Source: Udeniomyces pyricola
Lineage: Eukaryota > Basidiomycota > Tremellomycetes > Cystofilobasidiales > Mrakiaceae
Reading direction: 5' to 3'
DNA length: 64,000 bases
Assembly (NCBI GenBank): GCA_039545295.1
Contig: BCIK01000005.1
Span: 283,142-347,141 of the forward strand
Shown here: piece after piece, positions 1-12,095 of the stretch
How the letters are laid out: each line of letters starts with the position of its first letter
Numbering within the stretch: the stretch's first letter is position 1
The notes under the pieces: model-generated
Told to the model about the DNA's origin: nothing
Databases searched by the model: none
Seen by the model: only the letters and a program-made list of their open reading frames with translations
Program-made: the position numbers and the translations under genes

Positions 1-255
1 CCCATTCATCGCACCGCCGATAAGCACTTCGGCGTTCACTTTGAGCTCAAGCTGCGACCTGCCATACGACCTGATGAGTCCGATATATCCTCTTCACGTA
101 GTATACGTCTGGACTCACGTTGAAGGCATGAAGGAGAGGTTCGACGACCAACCATGCGTTTGATGGGACGGGAGGTTCGTATGGTGACAGGCCGCGGAAG
201 AGGTTCTTTGGCGGAAGGATCGAAGGGTCCGGAGGGGTATAATAAATGGTTTCGA
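1..255 (-). CDS. Unidentified protein, two internal exons, truncated by window edge
   Basis: Two exons are supported on the minus strand. One runs 255-119, between a CTTTGCAG acceptor and a GTGAGT donor. The other begins at 51 after a CGCAG acceptor and runs off the window. The phases agree (2 nt + 45 codons, then 17 codons). The reading frame contains PPKNLFRGLSPYEPP, then SNAWLVVEPLL, then LELKVNAEVLIGG, which looks like real protein with ordinary codon composition. Upstream exons could not be found between 256 and about 700. I do not recognise the family. The low confidence reflects the missing start and end. Confidence 0.4.
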
Positions 256-1212
256 CTGCAAAGCGAGGATAGGTTGTGTATGTTTGTTTGTTTTGGTGGG
301 GACGGATAGTTAGAACATGTACATGAAGACGTGACTCCAGGGTAGACAAGGAAACGAGTGAGGGAGTGAGGGTTGGAGAGAGTCACTCGGAGCTGGCAGA
401 CCAGTCAGTGAACCGGCGGGCGAGTCGGGAGATAAGCCAGGATGCAGATCATGACGGAGCTCGCTGAGAGCTGGTCGTGCGACCTGGGTGGGTCCTTGGA
501 CAGTCTGGCGGAGGAAGGAGTGGGGTCCGAGATCGGGGACGGGAGCGGTATGGTGGGGACTGACTGGTGTTGTGCTTGATATCGGTAGGGAAGGAAGCCA
601 TGGGGAGGGGTTATCTAGATGGAGATGGTGTGAGGGTTGGCGAGACGAAGGGGATCGACGGAAGGTAGGTAGTGTGGGGAAAGATATAGAGTGATGCGTG
701 CACACGACGTATACAGTTGGAGAAGCCGCCCGATCCGCTTCATGGATCTATAACAAATATATGAATCTTCCTTATATATGGATCTACTAGAGTCATCTAG
801 CCCGCGGCCTGTGTTCACTTTATGCCACTGATCAAGTCAATTATAATCCCAAGCCATCCGTCTCATCTAGTCGTCATATGTGAGTTATACAGTTACAGTA
901 TGTGCATATATATCTATATAGTCATATGCATGATCCAGGCGCAGATATGCATGATCTCTTCAAGCTTACTCAAGTATGAATTACCTTCAATGCCTCCCTA
1001 TTCGAATGACTCTTCCATCCATCTGCCATCGGTCAATCGCCCTGCCTCATATATCATGCATCCATATGCCTGCAGTTAGTATCTGATTCACTTTTGCCCA
1101 TCTTGATCGTCCACTATCCGATCCCCATATCGTATCCCTGATCAACCGTACCGTATACTACCATGCATCATCTCTAATCGTCACGCGCATATGCTTTCAT
1201 GAATGGGCTGAT
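256..1212. other. Unassigned stretch beside the left-edge gene
   Basis: The first 400 bases probably hold upstream exons or the 5' region of the left-edge gene, but no start codon with a matching donor is convincing. From about 700 to 1200 the DNA is AT-richer, with repeated short ATGCAT and TATATA-like words and no coding frame. It serves as the 3' flank of PBN1. Confidence 0.5.
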
Positions 1213-2527
1213 CTACTCCACCTTCACCACCTTTCGCGAACCCTGGACGTGGTTCCCTCCTAATCTCTTGAACGCTCTCCACCCATGCCATGCGACCCAC
1301 CCAGCCACAGCCCAAACGACACCCGCCGTCACCCACTCGACGAACCCCAGATGATCGAGATCCCCTACAGGCAAGCGAAGGACATCTACCTTTGGCTCCC
1401 TCGACGACATCGTTGGCGAGGAGAAGAGGGGGAGAGCGTGGAAGGTGGCGTGGAGAGGAAATGGAGAGGAAGGGGAGGAGAGGGAAGGGAAAGGAGGTCG
1501 GAAAGATGGGACGTCAAAGGTCGAGCCTAGATTCCAAGCAACGAAAAGAAAGACAACAAAGAAAACACAATGATGAGAGAATCAGCAATGAAGGAACATC
1601 AATTAAACACTTTTCTGATCAACCGAACACCCATCTCTCCTGTATATGTATCTTTCCTTCTGTGACGATAACAAATGTTATCGTTCCTTTTGTTTTTAGG
1701 TGTTTTGATGTGAATCAACGATTACCTTTTTCTCCCTCTAATTGTTCCTCACATACCCACCCAACCCAAGGCCATTCAACATCCACCTCCCTCCACCTTT
1801 CCTCATTTCCCTCCAGCCTACTACCTGGCTCCAAATACCTCCCATGCAACGGAACCTCCATCTCCTTAACGTCCCTCTCCCACCGAACCCACAAAGCCGA
1901 ACCTTGCTTCCCTTCCTCTCCTAATCGACTCTCGGGCAGTTCCAATTCAACTTGACCAAAGAATCCATACGATTCTCCGAGGAGTTTATCGTGGTGTCGC
2001 GTGGAGAGTTGGTAAGGGTCGAGGATGAGAGCGGAAGGGTAGTGATGGACCGACGTCAAGTTGCAACGGGAAGAGGAAGAAGGAAAGGAAACTGTCAGGT
2101 CTGGAACCTGGAGGAGAGTGATGGTTTGAGTGACGTGAAACGAAGAAGTCGGTGATAGTCTGACCGTATAAGAGTCGTTGGAGGTTACCGAGAGTCCGGA
2201 GGGAGATGGAGGAGAGGGAAGATGCCTAGATATGGAAGAGAGTGAATCATCGTCTTGAGACTGATCGTGATGACGGCTAGAGCTTTGCGAGGATCCTCCC
2301 TCTGTTGACCTTCTCGGTTCCCTGCTTCCATTCGCCCGACTAGATTCCAGATTCAAGGCGTGTGCTTTCCCTGTGGAGTCCGTGGAGGCCTTGGCGGCGC
2401 GTTCGAGCCACCACTGTTGGAGAATCTCATCGTCGAAAGGAAGGCTCTCATCGACAAAAGGCGGGCTGGTCGGGATCGGTAAGTCAACGACGGGTAGAGA
2501 GGTGGACGGAGTAGATGTGTATGCCAT
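1213..2527 (-). CDS. PBN1: PBN1 / PIG-X-like subunit of GPI mannosyltransferase I
   Basis: This is the stabilising partner of the GPI14/PIG-M mannosyltransferase, which adds the first mannose to the GPI anchor precursor in the ER. Model: exon 1 2527-1726 and exon 2 1526-1213 (donor GTAATC, acceptor CTAG, intron 199 nt), giving 371 aa with matching phases. The family signature is visible. Residues about 225-260 carry VPLHGRYLEP followed by a P-x-V-x-W-x-C segment. The C-terminal exon has LRLPVGDLDHL and then a single membrane span (VEWVTAGVVWAVAGWVAW) and a short basic tail. The N-terminal third is serine-rich and variable, as is usual in fungi. The start ATG is the first in frame. The alternative donor GTATGT at 1756 breaks the frame and was not used. 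Confidence 0.85.
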
Positions 2528-3970
2528 AATGAGACTGAGAATGTGTTCAAAAGCGGGTGATATGGTGTTGAGCTAGCCTGTCAAAGGTTTTTGGGGGTGG
2601 GGAATTAGATTGATGGTCACAGAGAAGCTCGTGACGACTGAAGGGGACCGGAGCGATACCACGACAATGTAGTGAACGCCGCGAGGGATGTTTGCTGGGT
2701 AAACTTTTGGTTGTCGTCCGATGTCTAAAGGAGCAAACCCGTGCGAGAGGGTTCGAGCAGACTGGCTCGAGGCGAAGTGATGTTTGGGCCTTGTTGGGGT
2801 TGAAAGACGTGGTTTCGTCGTGACATGCACCATGATCAAGGCTGACGACTGAACCGCCTGCGGCGCGGCTTTAGCCGGCTTCAGAAACAATTGTGCATTA
2901 TACATATAACTACTTAAGTTGAACGATTAGTGATCAAGTAAAGGTCTCAACTAGTCATGCTGACCATGTATCTATCATGACTACCGACCATTTGTTCAAC
3001 TACATCCATTTTCCAGATCATCGATCATGATCATCAACCATACTCGCCGCGGACGTGTGTACTGTATTAACGTCACTGATCGAACTGATTGAAAACAATC
3101 GACCTAGCAAATGTTCATCACCTCAAGTGGAACAAACAGTAGGAAAGATTTGAGGAGGTGACAAAGGAAAAAGAGGAAGACGAGGAACAGGGGAAGGAGG
3201 GCCGGGGAGGGGAGGAGAGTGATAAAGAGAGGACTGCATAGAAGAGAGCTGAAAGAGTGAGAAGGGAAGAGAGGACGGAAGAGGAGGGGAGAAAAGCTGC
3301 TAGAGGATACAGTGTGTATGATCATGATTGACCACAAAGAAAGAGAGAAAGAGGGATAGAGGAAAGAAAAGGAAAAGAATAGAAACGATAAGAGGAAGTA
3401 AAAAGCAGGACAAGGAAAAGAAACACTAAAAGAAAGATGCTGGTCAGGAAGAGGGGTACGATCGGGGTGCTTTAGGAAGATCAAGAAGTAACGAGAGGAA
3501 GAGCAGGTCGGATTTGAAGGTAGAAGGGGAGAGATGAAGAAGAAAGGTGGACGGAAGAGGGAGAGAGAAGAAAAAAAAAGGCGGACATAGGATCATTCGT
3601 TCGTGAGAGGGATAGATAAGAAGTGGACAGCAGGAGTTGATAGGACCGCTTGTTTTGGACGATGGCCAAGATGGGAAATCGCAAGGGACAAATCTTGAGG
3701 CAGGAAAGGTTTAGAATTTCTAGGGATATGTTGGATGGAATAATGACTTGATACGTGAGCGAAACACTGATAATCAAGAAGAAAAGAAAAAGAAAGAGTC
3801 AGCACTCGAAGTTCCAGCTCTCATCCACTTGATTGACTGAAGATAAAGAGATAGAGTAACGGGCAAGGGTTTGGTTCAGAGAAACGTTGTTTGAACTCAC
3901 TCTTCTCGATCAGCATTGCTCAGCTCGTCCAGCTTTCTCGGCTGCAGCACCCGTCCTGCTCTCGAGCGAC
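2528..3970. other. Intergenic region between PBN1 and the homeodomain gene
   Basis: From 2528 to about 2900 lies the upstream flank of PBN1. From about 3110 to 3600 the plus strand is strongly purine-rich (GGAAGAGAGG-type sequence), that is, pyrimidine-rich in the sense of the flanking genes. This probably belongs to the 3' region of the homeodomain gene. No convincing exon was found. Confidence 0.5.
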
Positions 3971-6900
3971 TCAAATGCGCCTTCTTTCTCCATGTTCTAG
4001 GATATCACGCCTCGAGTCTGACGCGTACAAATGCATGCCTGGCTGGGCAGAGTATAGGTGATCGGTGGGTCCCCGCGATGTCGTTGCTGATGGAGCTTGC
4101 GTACCTGAATGATCGGACGGAAGGTGTCGAAGTGGTGGGAGCATCGAGCGGGGGGACAGATGAGGTGAGATCGTTGGAGAGGCAGAGCGACGATTTGAGG
4201 CTTGACGCAACGGATTGTGGTCAAATTGGGGTATCCTTTCAGGAAGTCGACGGGACGAGGAGAAAGCTTCGAGAGGAGGGATTGATGCTCTCGATGGCTG
4301 ACTGGCCGAGTGCGGCCAGGAGCCGAATCGATGGAAGGAGACAAGTGAGTCCGCGTGCGAGTAGCCGCTGACCGAGGGCTGGGACCGGTTGGATGGATAG
4401 GAGCTGCTGTAGAGAGACGATGCAGCCGCGCCGGGTGAAGCGACTGATGTGGTAGCACAAGAGGTGTTGGATCGACTCGACCTGGGGCGGGTGGAGGTAA
4501 AAGCGATAGAGTTGGGAGACGGATGGTTTGTCGATAGGGTGTGATAACCTGAGTTCTCTGTCGGTAGAAGTGTGGGCGAGGGCAACGCGATAGAAGACGA
4601 GGCGCTAGACCGACTAGCGATACTGCCAAAGGTACTTCGCCTGCTCCCCCCAGCTCGTCCCAGATCAAATTCGCCGGAACGACCGTACGGCGGCCCAACG
4701 TCTCTCCTCCCTCTACCCGAGCTTAATTTGTCTTCTACGCTGCTCCAATTTCCCAAGACTGGACTGCTAAAACCGCTTCTTCTCCCCGCGCTCGGCGGCA
4801 ACGGAGGGCTGGCGGAGTCGCTCATCGAGAGGAGGAGGTCTCGGAAGCTCGGCAGGGATGTCGTGCTATCACTTTCGGGAGAAGAGGTTCGGCCGATGGA
4901 TACACCCGATATAGGAAGCCCGGCCGATCCTATGCTGGAGACATCATCGGCGTAGTAAGATGAAGAGATAGAGAGACGAGGGCGGGGCCGATTTTGTTGC
5001 CCTTGGGGATGCGAAAGGATCTGCGTCGGCAGTGAATTTCGGGGAGGTCGATGCGAAATTGAGTCAGAGGCGAGGGCAGAGAGGTGAGAGAGAGAATTTC
5101 GCTGGGGCAGAGGTTGGCGCGGCTCCAAAGCGAGGCCTCCTGCGTTGGATGATAGCCGACGATTCTCCGTCTCGTAAATTGTGACGTTGAACGGTTGGGC
5201 GTCCGGGTAGGATGGCAACCTTTGCATCTCAGCGTCCTTAGGCAACCAGCCCTCGATCCTGGGGCTGGCATCGATATCGACCGTTGTTGGCTCGTCAACG
5301 TCCATGTTGCCTGGAGTATCGAGATGGGACACCGCCGCCGGACGTCGCCCGTCATGATCCACATGGATGGGGTGCAAGCTAGAAGACGGTGGCACCCGGA
5401 TCTCGAGGCTTTCCGGAGGAGCAAGAACAGATCGATAATGAGATGACGGCAAAGGACCCATGGAGTTGAAGGAAGTGAGTGACGCATACTCGGCATGTGG
5501 GGCTCTCCAGGTTAGGCGGGATCCGTGAACGACATGTAGCGGCTCGGCGGGAGGGGGGATGGTGGGATTGGACAGAGCGTTGACGGACAACGGAGGTGGA
5601 AAGTCGTAAGGGGCACGGGGTGGAATGGAATGGTTGGAATGTGAAGCAAGATTTGTTTGCGACGGTGCCGGAAGAGGGCGAGACAAAGATGAGGTGGCTA
5701 CAGACGACTGAGGAAGGATAGGCAAGTCGCGTAGGATATAAGTTTCGATGGCGAGAGGAGGGTAGACGTAGGGACGAGTCGGACTAGTAGGGTGACTGAC
5801 AAGCGGGGTGAATCCCGGAGGGGAAGTGACCTCATAGCCAAAGAGGGGCTGGGCGTGGGACGATCCTCGTCCAGTGGTCGAGGCGAGCGGAGTCGAGCTG
5901 TCGCTACTGCTAGACGTCGACGCTTGGGGGGCGTACGGATTCGATTCTATCCAATCGGCCGACTGAACCTCAAGACGACGATTCTTCTGCCGTTGATTCT
6001 TGGAGCATGGGCAAAACGGCACAGGTAGCGCGTCAAACAGCGTCGAAGGGAAGAAATCGAAGAGCGGTCGGAGCAACAGAGGAGAACATATAGGTTAGCC
6101 CGGAATGCGCAGTCCGGCCTCGGCCTCGGCCCCCGGGCCTTCTCCCACGCGAGAACGAGTACCCATTTTCCGGACTCACTTGGAACCAAACCTTGAAAAA
6201 TGAAGAAGCCGATGTCGGCAACGATGATGACACGAGACGAGGGGTTAATATCGAGAATGGGTTGAGTGGAACCGGACGGCTCAGATCAAGGAGGATAATA
6301 AACAGCACACAACACTGCGTTGGATATGAGCCAACAAGGAAAGACGACGAACCTGAACCTTGCGCGCGGTGAGGTTGATCTTGGCGGCAAGCTCTTCCCG
6401 TTGAGCTGTCGTCGGGAACTTGGTCTGTCGGGTATGACAACCAGAACACCAGATGAATGTTAAAACCCATCAGCAAACTATCGTTTCCTGAATCTGAACC
6501 AAGCGCAGGTCCTCTATCAGCAGCGCAGCTGAACCAAACCAGGCCCAAGGCTGGTATCGACTCACAATCTCCCACATATCGTTGAGCGTCTTGAGCTGGT
6601 CCGCATTCATCATCGTTCTGGGATTGGCATGCACACAGCACGAAATCAGTCTCGCCCGAAGTCAAGAGCTGGGCAGGATTGCGATGACGGAAAGAAAACG
6701 TACCTTATCCTGCAGACAAGCAAAAAGTGGACGAAGAGAGCATGGTAGGAAGGGGAGGAAGACGTGGGAGTGAAAGTCAGGGCCGACCGCAGGACGAATG
6801 TTCCAAGAGGGTCACGACACCTACCTGAGCGAGCCATCGGCTTTGTAGCTGTTGTTTCAAAATGTGCACAGGACATAAGAAGACCAAGATAAGATATCAT

Positions 6901-7033
6901 CAGCATGACATTCGCAGCATCGAGAACAGGTCATCAAGCGGATTCGATGTGCGCAGGCGGTAAGCCAACCGACGCACATTGTTCTATCGAGGTCGCTTGA
7001 AGGCGGTGGTGATGTGGGCGTAGAGACACTCAT
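3971..7033 (-). CDS. Homeodomain transcription factor
   Basis: Seven-exon model, 749 aa: 7033-6978, 6848-6825, 6709-6704, 6617-6566, 6424-6353, 6191-6180 and 5998-3971. All introns have GT-AG ends and the phases agree. The homeodomain spans residues about 24-86: arm RIRTMM, helix 1 ADQLKTLNDMWE, helix 2 TAQREELAAKI, and recognition helix ARKVQVWFQNQRQKNRR with W48, F49, N51 and R53 (homeodomain numbering). It is split over six exons, and the VWFQ of the recognition helix is encoded by a 12-nt exon of its own. The remaining ~670 residues are Ser/Pro-rich, with no recognised domain, like many basidiomycete homeodomain regulators. The loop between helices 1 and 2 has the typical length, not the 63-residue TALE type. 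A possible extra intron near 4104 could remove part of the last ~40 residues. It is presumably a nuclear DNA-binding regulator; no partner homeodomain gene is adjacent, so I do not call it a mating-type gene. Confidence 0.82.
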
Positions 7034-9954
7034 GATGAGAATGTCAAGTCAGAGACGATGTGGGCTGAGAGGACCTCAAAGGAAAGGACAAAAGTAGAAG
7101 TGGAAGCGAGGAGAAGGTGGCAATTGATGCTGAAAGTGGAAGGTGGGGCAATGGCGGAGGGCACGGAAAGGCAGAGGTAGTGGATGTAGAGATGAGCTCC
7201 AAGGAAAAGATGATTGGCAGGGAGAGACTGGAGGATGGTCGACGAGCTGGGTTGGTGTTGGAGCAACGGAATGACGGTCTGGATAGAGGAGGCAGGAGGT
7301 GGGTCAGGGAGGCGACTTGACGGAGTCAGTCGGAGGAAGGGTCACTGGAAGACGTAGGTCGGTGGTGGAAGGTGAAGAAGGATTATGGTGGAGGAGATGA
7401 TGAGCTGTGAGATAGAAGTTGAGGAGAAGGTCAGAGCGCGAGAGTGGGATGGGCCGGTGGAGGAAGAGTGAGGGGGAGCTGGTAAGGAGTGGAACAAGCA
7501 GAATGAGGTCAGGGCATCGTCAGCGAACGTTGCGACTGCAGGCGAGCGAGGGAAAGCAAGCGTTCGTTCCAAACGACTGCACCGTAATACTCGAGCTCAA
7601 TTTGAGTCCAGCTCGAGTGCTCGCTGGAAGAGGCCACCGGTCAAGATCGTCAAGCGCGTCAAGACGTCAAGACGCGGAGACGTCTTTTGCGGGGGTTTCA
7701 ATCACAAATCCGAAAACTACGCCTAATTATTCACATCAACCCATATCTTGTTATCCGCTGCTCCGGATCCCCATCGCCCGCGGCGCGCATATTCACGTAC
7801 GTGCGCACCCATCATCACCTCCCCATGATCAGCAGCTCCAGCCCGCCACCCATCCACATGTTCATCAATCCCTTTACAACTGTCGGTCCGGCCGAGACGG
7901 CGAGAGCATCACGTGAATTTACATGTCTACCGCATATATACTATATGGCGTTCAACATTCAACGTGGTTTCTATATGCTATATCTCTATAGCACGATACA
8001 TATTTCTGAACAAGCTAGTACAATCAATCAAGGCTCGGCGCTCGGCCGGCCATCGACCCATTCGCTCTCAATTTTGACCCCCTCATGATCTCGAGAGGCT
8101 CCGTTCAACGTTCAACGCGTCGAGCTTCGAGAATTCGAGGGCAGGAAGCTGGAATGGCGGAAGGCGCCGGGGTGGCGGAGGGGCAAGCTTAAGCGGGCAG
8201 CTTGATCATATTTGACCGACATGCAACAACAAATTAAACCATCAAGAAGATCGGCCCGGCCAAAAGGACCGCACTCCGCCGTCTGCCTAGAACGTCAATT
8301 CTGCATATCCAGTTGAGGCAAGCATTAGGAAGCTTTGCAAGTGTTCGCCGAGCGGGCAATTTGTATAGAACACTGTGGTCCATGTCTGGGGGTGTTGATC
8401 CTAACGTGCAGTTTCGCGTCGGTGGAAAGTCAGCGACGTTGGCGTCGGAGTACGTGTGCTGCGGCAGCGGTGAAACTTTGAATCGTGATGATCGTCATAC
8501 TAAGTTGCAAGAGTCGAAGTAGCAGGTGCTTTTCTTCTTTGCGGATGTGTATGTACTGCGAGGTCGACGTCTCGAACTTATACATGGCTCTCTAGCTTTG
8601 GCTCTCGAGCTTTCAGCTTTGTTACCTCAGACTGAATCCGGTGAGTTTGTAATTAGCTGCACATATGGGAGCTTCGAGCTCGTCGAGGCCAGAGCGACCC
8701 AGGCCCGAGGATCGAGGAGGTGCGGAGCGGAACGGGCATCGAGATAAGAATGCATGATATATACATCGAGTATCGAAATCCTACTGCTTGCAGATCATGG
8801 ACACGTTCGTCATTGATGTTGCGTATAACGGTACATGATGTTAAGTGATGATGATAATGCACGTAAACGTACAGGGCGTTGGTCGATTGATATGGTGACA
8901 TGTGCAACGTGCAACAGCTATGATCACATTGAATTGCGTGCACGCATCTGATCCTCAATCACAAGAACGATCAAGATGGGAAGTGGGACATCACATGATT
9001 TGTATATATATATGTAGGGAGTACTGCTTTGGAGCGACCCGTGCAATTCGACGAACAAAAGGAGGAAACAAAAATGATGATCCGCACGCACGTATAATGG
9101 GCCCACACGCGACACGTCCAAACATCACGTTACAGGCTGCCGAACCTGGTCCTCGGATTCGGTTCCGTCAACTTCTCGCGCACTTTAAGACTGTGTTCGA
9201 TAGTCGATGCAGTCTTCTACCCCTATGGCCGAGGATCGACGTCACTCTACATATCCTCCAACCGAGACACGGGTGATCTTGTACGTACTCTACCCACGAC
9301 GGGATATAATTGAATGATGTGCAATCTCGACCGAGTGAGACACGTTCAAATTGCATACGTTTGCATATTCTACGATCTTCTCGTGCGGACCATTACGTTT
9401 GTATATGTTATCACCGGTCACCCCCACTCGAAGGAGAGCCTAGAATCCAGCAGCCAGTTCATTACCTCATAGTACAATATTCGGTGTCAAACTTGCACTA
9501 CTCCTATCCGTTGCGGGTGCAGGGTAAGATCTTCATTGACCTCATCAGCATGCGGTCATCCCTGACGAGCTGATACCACCCACGAAGATCATCGCGGAAA
9601 ACAGCATAGCTATACGTGTATAGACATCAGACGTACAAGTGCAGTCGTTCTCATAGGGGTTGTTTTTCTCAGTCATAACTCACAAGGGTTGATGTGCATG
9701 TACGATTATATATCCAGGGTTATATATCGTGTCCTGCGGGTGTTCTTTGACTAGTTGCGGTCGGATCCAGGTCAGGTCGATAGTCCGCGATATACACACA
9801 TTTCATTCCCGTGTGTAATAACATACTAGTCGATCACAGTCTGCTTCATAATCATACAAGGTCCATAGTACAACCTCCCCCCTTCCCCTCCCTGTCCCTA
9901 TACGCCCGCGAAAATTATCAATCGAGTCGCCCCATTGATGAATTCGCCGTTAGA
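7034..9954. promoter_or_regulatory. 2.9-kb gene-free region upstream of the homeodomain gene
   Basis: No frame in this stretch looks coding on either strand, and no RNA gene was recognised. It lies directly upstream of the homeodomain gene and downstream of the SDR gene's stop, so it can serve as a large 5' regulatory region. It contains AT-rich patches (for example TATATATATATG around 9003-9014), several CGTACGTG-like palindromic words, and a GA-rich segment just above the start codon (7040-7500). Confidence 0.45.
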
Positions 9955-11786
9955 TCAGTAATCCATGGCTTCCGCGGGCGAGCCGGAGCTCATGTACTCG
10001 TCGAATTTCGCCTTGTCTACAGGGCCACCAATAACCCGTTAGAAGAAAAGGAGCAAATCCAGGGAGTCAGTGATATGTGACGCAGCGTCGAGGGAAGGAT
10101 GGATGAGATATGTCAAGATGACCAGACCCCTCGTCTCGCTTGCTATTCATCTTGAGAGACATAGCACGAGTCCAAGATATGGACATACATCCGGGATGCC
10201 AACGCGAAAGGGCCGGTCGACCAGCGGCAGGATCCGTCCCGCTCCAGGCCATCCTTAGCTTGTCGAGTTCCTCCGAAGCTTCATTGTCCTATTCTCATGA
10301 GTAGAATGGAGAGACAGTCGATCGAGACGAGAGGCCGCGACAGAGAGTGTGAGATTGTGAATCCATATTTATGATCGTCTCGTTGAGCGTTTTATATATA
10401 CGTATATCAGGAAGAGGGAGAAAGGACGCACCGGGCAAACCACATAAAATGCGCCCTTATCAACCTTGGTCAGCATATACTCCACCGTCTGCTCGGCTGT
10501 CCAAGCTCCTGAAGGTTTCTCTCTGATCCCATCGTTGCCGGTCATGGCGCTCCATGTCCAACCTGGAATAAAAAGGTGAGCCGAGCAGGTCGACTCGGCC
10601 GTTCGGAGCTCGTGCGCGAGTTGCTCGGTCAAGGTCTTGACGGCGGCTTTGGAGACGTTGTAGGCGGCGTTACCGGGTGGACAGGTGATGCCTTGCTTGG
10701 AGCCTAGAGTCGGAAAGAGAGGATTTAAGGTTGAAAAGGCCAAGGCCATCACGACGACCAAGGACGGAGAGACCGAACATTGGAAGATAAATAGTCGAGC
10801 GAGTAGTGATGTGTATGACTTCAGCATTTACTCTTTTCTCGATTCGAGACTGAAGTCATTCAGAAGGACACGGAACGACCGATTCACCGGTATTTATGAT
10901 GACTGAGCTGTTCTCTTGCTTCTCCATGAAAGGAGCGAACGTCTGAACACCGTTGATGACGCCAAAGAGATTGACATCGAGAAGGTTCCTCCATTTGTCG
11001 AGGTTGCCAGCATAGGTCCCACCTCCTTCTCCGATCGCCGCATTATTCATGAGGATGTTGACCTGATGAAAGGATGCGAACAAACCAGGGGTAGCCGGGA
11101 GTGACAAAACAGGGGAGTAGAAGATGTTTGATGTTTCACAGATCGACGAGGAAGAGGACATCAGATGAGATCCGATGGTGATGTCATCGGAAATTCAGGC
11201 TCTGCAGCACACTAGCTACGACCCATCTTGAGACGACATTTCTGGAAATCTGGAGTACGAACCTCTCCGTACGTATCAACTATCTCCTGTTTCCACGCCA
11301 TCACATCCACTTCTTTCCTCACGTCAACTTGACGGATCAGAATCTTTTCCTCGCCTGCTTCGGGATCCGTCGCGTTGCCGGACGACGTCGCGTTTGAGGA
11401 GGAAGAGGAGATGGTCTCGATTTCCTTCTTGAGCGCCTCGAGGGGTTCGAGATTGATGTCGCACAGGGCGAGTCGAAGGCCTCGAGAGGCGAGAATGATG
11501 GCGGCTGCCCGTCCGATGCCAGAGCTGGAAGTCGTCCGTTCGGAGATGGTGGGGTAAGGGTAGAGGGACAAGGTCGAACAATGCGTAGAAGGAGTCGCAG
11601 CAGTTAGGTGCAGCCCATCAAGGATGTATGGATGGCCGATGGGCTGAGCGGGTGATGATATAGTCGCGATAGGAAGGTGGAGATGATCAGGAGCAGGAAA
11701 AAAAAAAGGACTCACGCAGCACCCGTGATGGCAGCGACCCGGCCGGCGCGAAGAAAGTCCGAAGTGAGATGGGCGAGAGCAGGCAT
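9955..11786 (-). CDS. Short-chain dehydrogenase/reductase (classical SDR)
   Basis: Six-exon model, 313 aa: 11786-11716, 11524-11263, 11062-10888, 10703-10432, 10288-10189 and 10016-9955. All phases agree. The Rossmann fold is clear: the cofactor-binding TGAASGIGR (split by intron 1) at residues about 21-29, NNAA at 117-120, a serine-containing strand end at VIINTGSKQG, and the catalytic Y184-x-x-x-K188 (YNVSK). The C-terminal block DNEASEELDKLRMAW...RPALSRWHPG is followed by a short final exon ending SPAEAMDY. Such enzymes oxidise or reduce alcohols and ketones with NAD(P); the substrate cannot be read from the sequence. An acidic residue after the second strand (LALCDINLE) suggests NAD(H) rather than NADP(H); this is an inference. 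Confidence 0.88.
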
Positions 11787-12095
11787 GATGTATATAGAGG
11801 ATGGTGATAGATGGTAAGGCTGGGTGAGGGATATCAGTATATCAGCTGGTGTATATGTGACTGTGCGGTGTGTGTATGTATAGTATGCGTACGGCATCGG
11901 ACATCGGGCAGTGCCGGCGTGCAAGAAAGAACAAGACGCGGGCGGCGGCCCAAAAGTCCATGATGTCACCCATTCTCAGCACAGCCCACACAACCCGTCG
12001 CATATATGTCCCAGTTGTGTCTTGTGATTACATCCATCTAACCATCTATCCATCAGCCACCGCTCAATCCTCCATTTCTCCTCGACTCCCCGCCC
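11787..12095. promoter_or_regulatory. Bidirectional promoter region between SDR and F-box genes
   Basis: About 310 bases separate two divergent start codons. The stretch contains CA/GT-rich and TATA-like words (GTATATACATAC type around 11786-11880) and pyrimidine-rich sequence close to the F-box start. No coding frame was found. Confidence 0.5.

Noticed and set aside
1..255. Possible glycoside hydrolase 81 N-terminus for the left-edge gene
   Set aside because: Only a loose resemblance around SNAWLVV; the following exon does not continue the family pattern.
2573..2905. 110-codon minus-strand frame just above PBN1
   Set aside because: No domain, no splice partner, composition like non-coding DNA; more likely PBN1 upstream sequence.
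3910..3993. A coding-looking frame (MEKEGAFESLESRTG...) just downstream of the homeodomain gene's stop on the same strand
   Set aside because: A CTAG acceptor precedes it, but no upstream donor joins the homeodomain frame in the right phase with an intron of normal length.
3971..7033. Mating-type homeodomain gene (HD1/HD2)
   Set aside because: No divergent partner homeodomain gene lies next to it, and the helix 1-2 loop is of normal length.
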